64,000 nucleotides of DNA from CAXSEF01 sp964236695 (lineage in GTDB: Bacteria > Pseudomonadota > Alphaproteobacteria > Acetobacterales > Acetobacteraceae). A program made the position numbers and the translations under genes. The number at the start of each line of letters is the position of its first letter. The first letter of the stretch is position 1. Of the stretch, positions 27,488 to 36,249 are shown one piece after another. The notes below the pieces were generated by a model. The model was given only the letters and a program-made list of their open reading frames with translations, searched no databases and was not told where the DNA came from. The DNA lies in assembly GCA_964236695.1 (NCBI GenBank), contig CAXSFU010000003.1, forward strand, positions 1 to 64,000. The letters run 5' to 3'.

Positions 27488-29392
27488 CTATTCCCCGTCG
27501 GAGGCGGCGGCCGCCGCGGCGCCCGGCAGCGCGCGCAGGTCGAGCACCGTGGTGTCCGGCGCCGAAAGCCGGTGGTCCAGGATCGTCATCGGCGTGCGCG
27601 GCAGCGACGCGGCCAGGGCGGCGAAGTAGCGCTCCAGCAGGAACGAGCGCCCGCCCGCCGCGAACGCGTCCCGGTCGGCGGCGAAGCGGATTCGGGCCGA
27701 GCGCGCCCGCGCCACGGTCTCGGCCGCCGCCGCCGCCGCGCCGGCGCGCTGCTCCGCGGCGAACTGCGCGGACTGGGCGCGGATCGTGCTGGCGCGGCCG
27801 CGCTCGGCCGAGATGCCGGCGTCGGCGGAGATCTCCGCCGCGCGCACCGCGTGGTAGGCGTCCGCCGCGCCGGCGGGCGGGTGCACCGCCTCCACCACCA
27901 CCGCCACGACCTCGATCCCGCTGCCCGCCCCCCCGCTGCCCGCCGCGCTGCCGCCCGCCGCATCGAGCGCGTCCTGCACCTCGCCGCGCAGCCCGGCCGC
28001 CATGGCGTCGCGGCTCGTACCCAGCACCTCGCCCAGGGTGCGGCGCGCGAACCACCCCGCCGCCGCGGCGCGCGACACCACCCTGACCAGCCCCGCGGGG
28101 TCGGGCGCCGCGTAGGCGAAGCGCAGGGCAGAGGCGTCGTCCAGCCCGACGCGGAACAGCACGCGCAGGTCGGCCGCCACGCCCTGGAAGCTCTCCCCGC
28201 CGGCGCTGCCGCTCGCGACCAGCAGCGTCAGCTCGCCCGGGTGGGGCTGCTCCCACAGCCGGTCCGCGGACGTCGGCGCGGCCGCCTCCGCGCCCACCGC
28301 CTCCGCCGTGCCGGCGCCCTCGCCCAGCGGCATCTCGTGGATCGCGCCGTACTCGACGCCGCGCGCCGCCCCCAGAGGCCAGGGCAGGATCAGGTGCAGC
28401 CCGGGGTGCAGCACCGCGCGCGGCGCGCCGAACCGCTCGTACACCGCGCGCGCGTCCACCGGCACGACCACCACCCCGGACAGCCCCCACGCCGCCAGCA
28501 GCAGCCCCGCCGCCATCGGCAGCGCCGCCGCCCGCACGTAGCCCAGCGCCCAGGACCGCGAGAAGTCCAGCCCGAGGTGCCGCCGCACCGGCTCGGCCAG
28601 CCCGCGCCGCCGCAGCCCGTCGCACACCAGCCGCGCCAGCACGGACTCCACCGCCGCGCGCGCCAGCTCCGGCGCCGGCGGCGGCAGGAACACCCGCCCG
28701 AGCGCGCGCGCCGCCAGCTCCACGCCGATCGCCGACAACACGAACGCCAGCACCACGTCCACGGCCGCGGTCACCGCCGCCGGCACGCCGAGCCCGGACG
28801 CGATCTCCCCCAGCCCCGCCGCGAAGCTCGCCAGCACCGCCACCAGCGCCAGCGCCCGCAGCGCCGCCGCCTCCGGCAGCGCGTGGCGCGGCACCGCCGC
28901 CAGCGCCCGCTCGCCCACCAGCATCGCGAACGCCGCCGCCAGCGCCACCGCCCCCAGCGCCGCAGCGCCCCCCGGCGCCACCATCGCCGGCGCCACCTGC
29001 GCGCGCAGCCCCCAGGCCAGCGCCGCCGCCCCGAACGCCGGCACCCCCACCGCCCACACCTGCGGCCAGCGCGCCGCCCGCCCCGCCCACGCCCGCCCGC
29101 CCGCCGCCGCGCCGCGCCAGCGCGCCAGACGCCCGGCCCGCCCCTCGGCCGGCGGCAGCTCCGCGCGCCGCCTGGCCCGCAGCACCACGAGCGCGCCCCC
29201 CAGCCCGGCCACGCCGAGCAGCAGCGCCGCGCCCAGCAGCGAGGCCAGCCCGGAGCGGCGCAGCTCGCCCAGCAGCGCGGCGTGGCGCGAGGCGGCGGCG
29301 ACGCCCGCGCCCAGCGCCAGCAGCAGCGCCAGGTCGGCGAGCAGCAGGGTGCGGACGAGGCGCAGCGACCGGAGGGTGAAGGCGGGGGACAT
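27488..29392 (-). CDS. Large SPFH/band 7 protein with multi-helix membrane domain, HflK-like
   Basis: 634 residues. The N-terminal ~300 residues hold about six hydrophobic segments (for example LADLALLLALGAGVAA, LGAVALAAAFAMLVGE), unusual for HflK, which normally has one. A further segment at ~305-325 precedes VVVVPVDARAVYERFGAPRAVLHPGLHLILPWPLG, the HflK band 7 entry. The band 7 domain and coiled coil fill ~330-600 (YHAVRAAEISADAGISAERG). ATG 29392 is chosen because sequence upstream is repeat copy B7. It is the first gene of the SPFH-SPFH-SPFH-ATPase operon. Confidence 0.82.
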   Translation of the reverse strand: MSPAFTLRSLRLVRTLLLADLALLLALGAGVAAASRHAALLGELRRSGLASLLGAALLLGVAGLGGALVVLRARRRAELPPAEGRAGRLARWRGAAAGGRAWAGRAARWPQVWAVGVPAFGAAALAWGLRAQVAPAMVAPGGAAALGAVALAAAFAMLVGERALAAVPRHALPEAAALRALALVAVLASFAAGLGEIASGLGVPAAVTAAVDVVLAFVLSAIGVELAARALGRVFLPPPAPELARAAVESVLARLVCDGLRRRGLAEPVRRHLGLDFSRSWALGYVRAAALPMAAGLLLAAWGLSGVVVVPVDARAVYERFGAPRAVLHPGLHLILPWPLGAARGVEYGAIHEMPLGEGAGTAEAVGAEAAAPTSADRLWEQPHPGELTLLVASGSAGGESFQGVAADLRVLFRVGLDDASALRFAYAAPDPAGLVRVVSRAAAAGWFARRTLGEVLGTSRDAMAAGLRGEVQDALDAAGGSAAGSGGAGSGIEVVAVVVEAVHPPAGAADAYHAVRAAEISADAGISAERGRASTIRAQSAQFAAEQRAGAAAAAAETVARARSARIRFAADRDAFAAGGRSFLLERYFAALAASLPRTPMTILDHRLSAPDTTVLDLRALPGAAAAAASDGE

Positions 29393-29400
29393 CGTCAGGG

Positions 29401-29590
29401 CAGCAAGCAAGGCTGGGCTCTCCCTCCGGTGCCCATTCCAATGGCCCAAGCGGGCCATCGGAACCTTTGGGCACCTACGCCCAGACCCGCAAAGTGCCGT
29501 GGGGCCCCTTGATCCCTTGACTTAAGAACCGAATTCCAAAGGCTTGCCTTTGGCGGGGTCCAGGGGCAGAGCCCCTGGCCTTCCTTGCTC
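29401..29590. repeat. Family B palindromic repeat, copy 7 (long form)
   Basis: Fills the 210-bp gap between the metallophosphoesterase and SPFH genes. It carries GGTGCCCATTCCAATGGCCC and CCAAAGGCTTGCCTTTGG hairpins and ends in CCTTCCTTGC. Confidence 0.85.
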
Positions 29591-29602
29591 ACGCGCCGCC
29601 CG

Positions 29603-31276
29603 TCAGAACGTGCACTCGATGTTGCGCTTCGGCGTCAGCGTGATCACGCAGTGCCCCGCCCGCGCCGAGCTGACCTTGTAGACGTCCGCCTGGTAGCCGA
29701 CCGTGCGCCCGTTCTCGACGATCGCGTCGAGCACCGCGAAGCCGAACTCGTCGTGGGCGAAGGTCTTGCTCGCCGTGGTGGTGGCGACGCTGCCGTCGAA
29801 GCGGTTGACGTCCACGCCCTGCGTCTTCTGCCGGAACGCCGGCACGTTGGCGAAGCCGCCGGGCACGTCGCCGGTGTTGAGGTCGGGGTCGAGCAGGGTG
29901 CCGCCGGTGCCCACGATCAGCTGCGGCGCGTAGTGCGCGAAGTCGACGAAGTTCAGGTACTCGAACTGGTGGATGTGCCCGGACATGAACAGGCCGATGT
30001 TGGCCGGCACGCCGTTGGCGAAGGCGGAGGCGGCGTAGGTGCCGCCGGAGAACACCGCCTGCTCGGTGAAGTCCCCGGAATCGTCGACCGGCACCGCCGC
30101 CGAGCCGGTGGCGCCGTACGTCAGGCCGAAGCTCGGCTTGTGGCTGGCGAAGATGTTCATCGAGTCCGGCCCGACCACGGCCAGCAGGTTGGTCAGGTCG
30201 ACGTCGTAGTTCTGCGCGGTGGCCTTCGCGACCGCGGCGTCGTTGGCGAAGCTGGAGTCGTGGACCAGGAAGTTCACGTCGCCGGCCGGCACCACGTAGC
30301 TCGGCTCGAAGTCGGCGGTGTAGGTCGCGGCGTTGCCCACCGGCGCCGTGGGCGCGGACGGGCCGCAGGCCACGCGCGCCGCGCTGTAAGGATAGGGGTC
30401 GAGCAGCGCGAACCAGCCGCGCGCGCCGCGCCCGCAGCTCTCGTGGTTGCCGCGCGCCATGATCCACGGCGCGGCCGCCAGCAGCGGCTTTGCGGGAAAG
30501 AACACGTCCGCGTTCCACGAGTCGAAGGTGTCGCCCCAGGTCTCGTAGTCGGCGCTGGTCGGGTCGCTGCACCCCGGGAACGCCCCGTTGCAGCTGGTAT
30601 CGCGATAGAACCAGTCGCCGACCTGCACGATCAGGTCCGGGTTGAACAGCGACTCGTACTGCGCGAGATACGCCCACGGAAAGGCGGTCGGGCTCGCGCA
30701 GTTCTGCTGGTTCGAGCCGTTCGCGGACAGCACGCCGTTCATCCGGCAGCCGGTGTCGGCCATCACCAGGATGCGCCGCGGGTGCGCGACCGGCAGCTTC
30801 AGGTCGACGCCGTCGATGGTGGCGGTGACGTGGCCGGGCGGGATCACCGCCTCGCACTCCGTCCAGCTTGTCGTGGCCATCGGCGTGCCGTTGGCGAAGT
30901 TCGCGGCCGCGGTGTTCTGCACGAAATACTGCGGGTAGCCCGCCTTGCCGTTGGTCGAGCCCGCGGTGCCCGGCACGCTGGCCAGCGTGGCCGCGTCGAA
31001 GCGGGGCCTCATCGCGAGCGAGGCGCCGTGGTCGAGCACCGCGGCCGGGCAGGCGCCGCCGGTGATGATCGCGCGCGCCAGGATCGTGGAGCCGGTCGTG
31101 GCCGGGGCGTCGCCGTAGCTGCCGCGGGCCAGCGCGGCCGCGGTGCTGCCCGGCGCCATCTGGACCCAGCGCGCGACCACTGTGGTATCGGCCGACTGGT
31201 CGCGTGCGGCGTGCGCCGTCGCCGATGTCGCGAACCCTGCGGCCGCCGCCAGTCCAAGCCAGCCATGAGCCCGCAT
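29603..31276 (-). CDS. Secreted metallophosphoesterase
   Basis: 557-residue calcineurin-like phosphoesterase with a signal peptide (MRAHGWLGLAAAAGFATSATAHA, cleavage near 23). Metal-site motifs are in order: ADTGCR (Asp174), GDWFYRD (220-226), GNHES (276-280), SHKPSFG (378-384) and SGHIHQFEY (432-440). This is a dinuclear-metal phosphatase fold. Several Cys pairs suggest disulfides in the periplasm or outside. The substrate is unknown; the family includes acid phosphatases and nucleotidases. ATG 31276 begins the signal peptide. It stands alone, flanked by repeats. Confidence 0.87.
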   Translation of the reverse strand: MRAHGWLGLAAAAGFATSATAHAARDQSADTTVVARWVQMAPGSTAAALARGSYGDAPATTGSTILARAIITGGACPAAVLDHGASLAMRPRFDAATLASVPGTAGSTNGKAGYPQYFVQNTAAANFANGTPMATTSWTECEAVIPPGHVTATIDGVDLKLPVAHPRRILVMADTGCRMNGVLSANGSNQQNCASPTAFPWAYLAQYESLFNPDLIVQVGDWFYRDTSCNGAFPGCSDPTSADYETWGDTFDSWNADVFFPAKPLLAAAPWIMARGNHESCGRGARGWFALLDPYPYSAARVACGPSAPTAPVGNAATYTADFEPSYVVPAGDVNFLVHDSSFANDAAVAKATAQNYDVDLTNLLAVVGPDSMNIFASHKPSFGLTYGATGSAAVPVDDSGDFTEQAVFSGGTYAASAFANGVPANIGLFMSGHIHQFEYLNFVDFAHYAPQLIVGTGGTLLDPDLNTGDVPGGFANVPAFRQKTQGVDVNRFDGSVATTTASKTFAHDEFGFAVLDAIVENGRTVGYQADVYKVSSARAGHCVITLTPKRNIECTF

Positions 31277-31380
31277 GCGCCCCTCCGGTTCCCGGCGCCT
31301 GCATACAGGCCTGGCGAACTCGTTGCGTGACGGTTGCAAGAAGACGGGCGCGGGGCCGCCGGCAGTGTCCTGGCCTGAAG

Positions 31381-31440
31381 GCCAGGAAGGCCAGGGGCTC
31401 TGCCCCCTGGCGGGTCCGGGGCAGAGCCCTGGCCTTCCGA
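31381..31440. repeat. Family B palindromic repeat, copy 8 (short form)
   Basis: In the divergent gap between the phosphoesterase and crtI, with CCAGGGGCTCTGCCCCCTGG and CAGAGCCCTGGCCTTCC. Any crtI promoter must lie between it and 31547. Confidence 0.78.
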
Positions 31441-31547
31441 CCCCAGGCACTCTCCCGTGCCTTGCCGCCGCGACTTGCCCCCGGCATTGTCGCACCCAGT
31501 GTGCCCGGCATCGCCCCGGGCTGACGCCGCTTTCAGGGTTGTCCGAC

Positions 31548-33137
31548 TTGGAAGAAGCCGCGACCGCGCAACGGCCGACGCAGCCTCCGGCCTTCGCGGC
31601 CGGGCCCTTGCCCCGTCCGCCGCAAGGCACGCGCACCATCGTGATCGGCGCCGGCTTCGGCGGCCTCGCCGCCGCGCTGCGCGCCCGCGCCCTCGGCCAC
31701 CAGGTCGACGTGTTCGAGCGCCTCGACCAGCCCGGCGGCCGCGCCCGCGTGTTCCGGCGCGACGGCTACAGCTTCGACGCCGGCCCCACCGTGCTGACCG
31801 CGCCCCACCTGTTCGCCGAGCTGTTCGCCCTGTTCGGCGAGCGCCTCGACGACCACGTCCGACTGCTGCCCGTCGACCCGTGGTACCGCATCACCTTCGC
31901 CGACGGCCGCTTCTTCGACTACGGCGGCGACGAGGCGGAGATGGCGCGCAAGGTCGCCGCCTTCTCGCCGGGCGACGCAGACGGCTTCGTGCGCCTGATG
32001 GCGCGCACGAAGGCGCTGTTCGCCATCGGCTACGAGCAGTACGGCGCGGCCGCGTTCCACAGCCCCGCGACCATGCTGCGCGTGCTGCCCCACCTCCTGC
32101 GCCTGGGCGGCTGGCGCTCGATGCACGCCCTGGTGGCGTCGCACCTGAAGGACGAGTCGCTGCGCCGCGTGTTCACCCTGCAGACGCTGCTGATCGGCGG
32201 CCACCCCTGGCGCACGCCGGCAATCTACGCGCTGATCCAGCACCTGGAGCGACGCTGGGGCATCTGGTTCGCCGAGGGCGGCACCGCCGCCGTGGTCGCG
32301 GCGCTGGCCGGCCTCGCGCGCCGCCACGGCGTCGCCTTCCACACCGGCCGCACCGTCGAGCGCATCGCCGTCGACCAGGGCCGCGTCACCGGCGTCGTCC
32401 TGGAAGGCGGCGCCACCGTGCCCGCCGACCGGGTGATCGCCAACGCCGACGCGCCCGCGGTGTACGCCGACCTGCTGCCCGCCTCGCAGCGCCGCCGCTG
32501 GACCGACCGCCGCCTGCGCCGCCTGCAGCCGTCCATGGGCCTGTTCGTGCTGTACTTCGGCACCACCCGGCAGTATCCCGACGTCGCCCACCACACCATG
32601 GTCCTGGGCGAGCGCTACCGCGACCTGCTCGACGAGGTGTTCGGCACCGGCGCGACCCTGCCGGAGGACCCCAGCCTCTACCTGCACCGCCCCACCGCCA
32701 CCGACCCCGCGCTGGCGCCCCCCGGCCACGACGCCTTCTACGTGCTTGCCCCGGTGCCCAACCTGCGCGCGCCGATCGACTGGCGCACCGCCGGCCCGGC
32801 GATGCGCGACCGGGTGGTGGCGATCCTGTCGCGCCGCGGCCTGCCCGACCTGGAGCGCCACATCACCTCGGAAAGCTGGCTCGCCCCGGACGATTTCGCC
32901 CGCGACTACCTCAGCCGCGACGGCTCGGGGTTCTCCACCGCGCCCACCCTGATGCAGTCCGCCTGGTTCCGCTTCCACAACCGCTGCGGCGACGTCGCCG
33001 GCCTCTACCTCGTCGGCGCCGGCACCCACCCCGGCGCCGGCGTGCCCGGCGTGCTCACCTCGGCCAAGGTGGTGGAAACCCTCCTGCGCGAGGACGCCGC
33101 GGCGCAGCGCGACGCCGCGCGCGGGGCGTCGGCGTGA
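31548..33137 (+). CDS. crtI: Phytoene desaturase
   Basis: 529-residue FAD-dependent carotenoid desaturase converting phytoene to lycopene or neurosporene. The N-terminal dinucleotide motif VIGAGFGGLAAALRARALGH is followed by QPGGRARVFRRDGYSFDAGPTVLT. The C-terminal signature GLYLVGAGTHPGAGVPGVLTSAK is typical of CrtI. No ATG is available at the conserved start. TTG 31548 is chosen because AGGG lies 9 bases upstream; TTG 31539 is possible, while the long upstream extension is repeat-derived. crtB overlaps its stop. CrtD-type desaturases are a less likely alternative. Confidence 0.9.
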   Translation: MEEAATAQRPTQPPAFAAGPLPRPPQGTRTIVIGAGFGGLAAALRARALGHQVDVFERLDQPGGRARVFRRDGYSFDAGPTVLTAPHLFAELFALFGERLDDHVRLLPVDPWYRITFADGRFFDYGGDEAEMARKVAAFSPGDADGFVRLMARTKALFAIGYEQYGAAAFHSPATMLRVLPHLLRLGGWRSMHALVASHLKDESLRRVFTLQTLLIGGHPWRTPAIYALIQHLERRWGIWFAEGGTAAVVAALAGLARRHGVAFHTGRTVERIAVDQGRVTGVVLEGGATVPADRVIANADAPAVYADLLPASQRRRWTDRRLRRLQPSMGLFVLYFGTTRQYPDVAHHTMVLGERYRDLLDEVFGTGATLPEDPSLYLHRPTATDPALAPPGHDAFYVLAPVPNLRAPIDWRTAGPAMRDRVVAILSRRGLPDLERHITSESWLAPDDFARDYLSRDGSGFSTAPTLMQSAWFRFHNRCGDVAGLYLVGAGTHPGAGVPGVLTSAKVVETLLREDAAAQRDAARGASA

Positions 33138-34012
33138 GCCGCGACGCGCGGCGCGTGCTGGGGCGTCACGGTCGCACCTTCCGTCTCGCCGGCGGCCTGC
33201 TGCGCCGCGCCGACCTCGACGCCGCCGCCCGGCTCTACGTGTTCTGCCGCGCCGTCGACGACCTCGCCGACGAATCCCCCGACCCGGCCGCCGCCCGCGC
33301 CGCGCTGCTGGCGCTGCGCCGCGAGGTGGGGCAGGGCGGCCGGGACTCGCCGCTCGCCGCCCGCTTCGCCGACCTGTCCGCCTGCCCGCGCGCCACCGCG
33401 GCGTTCATCGACACCATGCTCGGCGACCTCGACCACGTGCGCATCGCCGACGAGGCGGCGCTGGTGCGCTACGCCTACGGCGCCGCCGGCACCGTCGGCG
33501 TGCTGATGTGCGGCGTGCTCGGCGTGCGCGACCCGGCCGCGGAGCCGCACGCCGTCGACCTCGGCATCGCCATGCAGCTCACCAACATCGCCCGCGACGT
33601 GGTCGAGGACGCGGGCCGCGGCCGGCTCTACCTTCCCGCCACCTGGCTGCCGCACGGCTTCGGCCCCGCCGACGTCGCCGCCGACCCGGACAGCGTGTTC
33701 GCTGCTGTGCAGCGCCTGCTGGCGCTGGCCGACGCGCGCTACCGCAGCGCGGCGCGCGGCCTCCGCTTCCTGCCGCCGCGCGCCCGCCTCGCTATCCGCG
33801 TCGCCGGCCGGCTGTACGAGGAGATCGGCCGCCAGATCCTGCGCGCCGGCCCCGCCTACCTGGCGCGCGGGCGAAGCGTCGTGCCGCTGCGCCGCAAGCT
33901 CGCGCTGCTGTCGCTCGAGGCCGCCGCCTCGCTCGCCCGTCGGCCTGCGCCCGCCAGGCAGGACGCGTCGGCGCAGCGCGCCCCGGCCGGCCGGGGCGGC
34001 GTGCAGGCCTGA
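33134..34012 (+). CDS. crtB: Phytoene synthase
   Basis: 292-residue squalene/phytoene synthase joining two geranylgeranyl diphosphates. The first Asp-rich motif is at 42-46 (VDDLADES) and the second is ARDVVEDAGRGRLYLP at ~155-170. It is somewhat shorter than many CrtB at the C-terminus but both catalytic motifs are intact. GTG 33134 overlaps the crtI TGA (GTGA), so crtI-crtB are coupled. No crtC, crtD or crtF is nearby. Confidence 0.92.
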   Translation: MSRDARRVLGRHGRTFRLAGGLLRRADLDAAARLYVFCRAVDDLADESPDPAAARAALLALRREVGQGGRDSPLAARFADLSACPRATAAFIDTMLGDLDHVRIADEAALVRYAYGAAGTVGVLMCGVLGVRDPAAEPHAVDLGIAMQLTNIARDVVEDAGRGRLYLPATWLPHGFGPADVAADPDSVFAAVQRLLALADARYRSAARGLRFLPPRARLAIRVAGRLYEEIGRQILRAGPAYLARGRSVVPLRRKLALLSLEAAASLARRPAPARQDASAQRAPAGRGGVQA

Positions 34013-34102
34013 CCGTCCGGCCCGCCATGGGGCACGCGCGGCGGGCAGGGCCGAGGCTCCGCCCCAGGTTTCGGCCCGACGTTCCGGCAGAGGTCCGCCT
34101 CC

Positions 34103-34138
34103 GGTATCCGCTGCCCGGGGGATCGGTGCCCGGATACC
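34103..34138 (+). terminator. Stem-loop 90 bp after crtB, possible terminator
   Basis: GGTATCCG at 34103-34110 pairs with CGGATACC at 34131-34138 across 20 bases. There is no T-run, so intrinsic termination is uncertain. Confidence 0.35.
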
Positions 34139-34399
34139 CCGACCCTTCGCGCCTCCAGGCGCCGTCGACGGGCTGACGCGCCGCCTCCCTCGCCTGGGCG
34201 GCCTCGGCGGGCAGTGCCGCCCAGGGCGGCGGCGATGCTTGCACTCGGCGGTGTTAACCGGCACCGTGAATACCCGCCCCGGTATGCTCCAGGCGGAACC
34301 CGCCTGCGACAGCCGTCGGCGCGGGACTATCCCCCGACCCCGCGGGGGACGCTCTTCCAGGCCTGGCCCGGTTCCGACCTGCTCGTGCAACAGACCACA

Positions 34400-34421
34400 A
34401 ACGCCGGGACCTCCCGGCGTT
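34400..34421. other. Perfect 9-bp stem, tetraloop hairpin
   Basis: AACGCCGGG-ACCT-CCCGGCGTT. It is compact and very stable, with no T-run, lying 200 bp before the small gene at 34621. It may terminate crtIB readthrough or form part of a structured transcript. Confidence 0.4.
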
Positions 34422-34620
34422 GCACAGCGGCCGTGGACGGCATCCCGGAAGGTCGGCTGGTTCACTACCCGGGTCGTGCATGGACGAACGGCACAAAGTC
34501 GGCGTCACTGGAAAACGAAAAGGGGATGGACGTGACAGATCAGGGTAACAGACAGGCTGCCCCCTTCCTGCAGGCTGCGGGATGCCCGCCCCTCGGGCCA
34601 CCCGCGCGGGAGTAGGCGGC

Positions 34621-34941
34621 ATGGCAATGGACCACGAGGCCGCCGGCCCCTCCCTGAGCCCGCTCCCGGGCCAGTTGGCCACAACCGCCGGGCTGTCCGC
34701 GAACGAGCACCGCGCCCTGCGCGTGCTGGCCGGGTTCGCGGAAACCGCGCTGCCGGCGATGCTGCTGCTCTACCTGGCCGCCAACGAGCGCAGCGCCGAC
34801 ACCCTGCCCGAGCTGAAGCAGGTCATCGACACGCTGAGCGAGGTGCCGGTGAAGCTGGACGGGCAGGGCGCCGAGCCGATCCACACGGCGGTCGGCCGCC
34901 TGTACAGCATGGTGGGAGCCCTGCGCGGCCGCATCGGCTAG
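34621..34941 (+). CDS. Small conserved-looking protein, unknown function
   Basis: 106 residues, not recognised. ATG 34621 is chosen because GGGAG lies 10 bases upstream. Residues 35-65 are an amphipathic to hydrophobic helix (HRALRVLAGFAETALPAMLLLYLAA) followed by a helical, acidic region (LPELKQVIDTLSEVPVKLDG, in part) and a C-terminal VGRLYSMVGALRGRIG. It has coding-type codon bias. Next to photosynthesis genes but convergent with hemC; a link to photosynthesis is only positional. Confidence 0.6.
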   Translation: MAMDHEAAGPSLSPLPGQLATTAGLSANEHRALRVLAGFAETALPAMLLLYLAANERSADTLPELKQVIDTLSEVPVKLDGQGAEPIHTAVGRLYSMVGALRGRIG

Positions 34942-34995
34942 AAGCCGTCATCGGCTTGCCAGCCCTGGTCTCTCGCGTCAGGGCAAGAAGAAAGC

Positions 34996-35116
34996 ACGTT
35001 CTTTCTTGAAAGAAAGAACCAAAGAACTTTGGCCCATAGGGCTCCGGAGCTGCCCGCGAGCCCGGAACCCCATGGGCAAAGTCTTTTTGCTTCTTTTTCT
35101 TCAGAAAAAGAAGGCC
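34996..35116. repeat. Family A double-hairpin repeat, copy 6
   Basis: Hairpin 1 at 34999-35018 and hairpin 2 at 35090-35113, both perfect. It lies between convergent genes (small + gene and hemC), consistent with bidirectional termination. Confidence 0.85.
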
Positions 35117-35174
35117 TTGCCTTCCTGCCTGAAGCACCAGCCTCTCGCCGCCCCGGGTCGCCCGCCCGCCGCGC

Positions 35175-36236
35175 TCAAACGAACGCCGCCGCCGGGAAGC
35201 ACGCCCGCAGCTGCGCGCCCAGCTCTCGGCCCATCGCCTCCGCGCCCGACGCCGCGCCGGTGATCGACCCGGTGCGCACGACCGCGCCGTCGCCCGACGC
35301 CAGCAGCCCGTCGAGCCGCATCGTCCCGTCCGCCCCCAGCCGGGCGTAGGCGCCGATCGGCGTGGCACAGGAGCCATCCAGCGTCGCCAGCATCGCCCGC
35401 TCCGCCGTCGCCGCCACCCGCGCCGCGCGGTCCTCGACCAGCAGCAGCAGCTCGCGCAGCTCGGTGGCGTCCTCGCGCACTGTGACGCCGACGATCCCCT
35501 GGCACGCGGCGGGCAGCATCGCGGTGGCCGGCAGCGCCAGCGACGCCTCCGCCTCCAGCCCGAGCCGACGCAGCCCCGCCATCGCCAGCAGGCTGGCCGC
35601 GCACACCCCGTGGCGGATCTTGTCGAGCCGAGAATGTACGTTGCCCCGGAACATCGCGATTCTCAGGTCCGGCCGCACAGCAAGAAGCTGCGCTTGGCGA
35701 CGCACGGAGCAGGTGCCGATCACCGCGCCCTCGGGCAGGCAGGCGAACGGGTCCGCCTCGTCCGGCGGCCCGCACACGTCGCCCAGGATCAGCGCGTCGC
35801 GGGCGTCCTCGCGCGCCAGGGTGCAGCCGAGCACGATCCCCGGCGGCAGCTCGGTTTCCAGGTCCTTGAGGCTGTGCACCGCGAGGTGGATGCGCCCGGC
35901 CAGCAGCTGCTCGTGGATTTCCTTGGAGAACAGCCCCTTGCCGCCGATCTCGGCCAGCACCCGGTCCTGCACCGCGTCGCCGGTGGTGCGGATCACGTGC
36001 TCCTGGAACACGTCGAACTGGCGCATCACCGGGCACACACGGGTCAGCGTCGCCATGAACGAGCGCGTCTGCTGCAGCGCCAGCGGCGAGCCGCGCGTGC
36101 CGATGCGCAGCGGCAGCACCGGGTGGTGGCGCGGCGCCACCGGCGCCCCGCGCCGCGCCGCCGCCGGCGCGGGGCAGGCCGCGTCCTGTTCGAGGCCTGG
36201 CACGGGCGCCGCGACCAGGTCGGAAAGGGCGTTCAT
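35175..36236 (-). CDS. hemC: Porphobilinogen deaminase (hydroxymethylbilane synthase)
   Basis: 353-residue cytoplasmic enzyme condensing four porphobilinogens into hydroxymethylbilane. Motifs are LRIGTRGSPLALQQT (~43-57), EIGGKGLFSKEI, AVHSLKDLETELPPG, CSVRRQAQL, and the dipyrromethane-cofactor cysteine C290 in TLDGSCATPIGAYA. About 40 Ala/Pro-rich residues precede the conserved start, longer than the usual ~310-residue enzyme. It is the last gene of ppaA-ppsR-bchG-bchP-tspO-hemC, so a heme/BChl precursor step is under photosynthesis control. A second housekeeping hemC elsewhere is possible. Confidence 0.94.
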   Translation of the reverse strand: MNALSDLVAAPVPGLEQDAACPAPAAARRGAPVAPRHHPVLPLRIGTRGSPLALQQTRSFMATLTRVCPVMRQFDVFQEHVIRTTGDAVQDRVLAEIGGKGLFSKEIHEQLLAGRIHLAVHSLKDLETELPPGIVLGCTLAREDARDALILGDVCGPPDEADPFACLPEGAVIGTCSVRRQAQLLAVRPDLRIAMFRGNVHSRLDKIRHGVCAASLLAMAGLRRLGLEAEASLALPATAMLPAACQGIVGVTVREDATELRELLLLVEDRAARVAATAERAMLATLDGSCATPIGAYARLGADGTMRLDGLLASGDGAVVRTGSITGAASGAEAMGRELGAQLRACFPAAAFV

Positions 36237-36249
36237 CGGTCGAACTCCG

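Larger units (their letters stand above)
34013..34620. other. 608-bp non-coding stretch after crtB with two strong hairpins
   Basis: No supported gene. It starts with a degenerate family B fragment (~34044-34078, GCAGGGCCGAGGCTCCGCCC). Hairpins are at 34103-34138 (arms GGTATCCG/CGGATACC) and 34400-34421 (arms AACGCCGGG/CCCGGCGTT, ACCT loop). The stretch from 34240 on is less GC-rich and ends near a short gene with a GGGAG ribosome binding site. A structured RNA or long leader is possible. Confidence 0.45.

Noticed and set aside
31275..31547. 91-residue N-terminal extension of CrtI
   Set aside because: It is translated from family B repeat copy 8 and from antisense of the phosphoesterase 5' end; the FAD motif should lie near the N-terminus.
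34240..34345. Possible cobalamin riboswitch upstream of the small gene and the photosynthesis genes
   Set aside because: The characteristic B12-box (GCC-x-GGAGACCTGCC type) is absent, and the similarity is only general GC-rich pairing.
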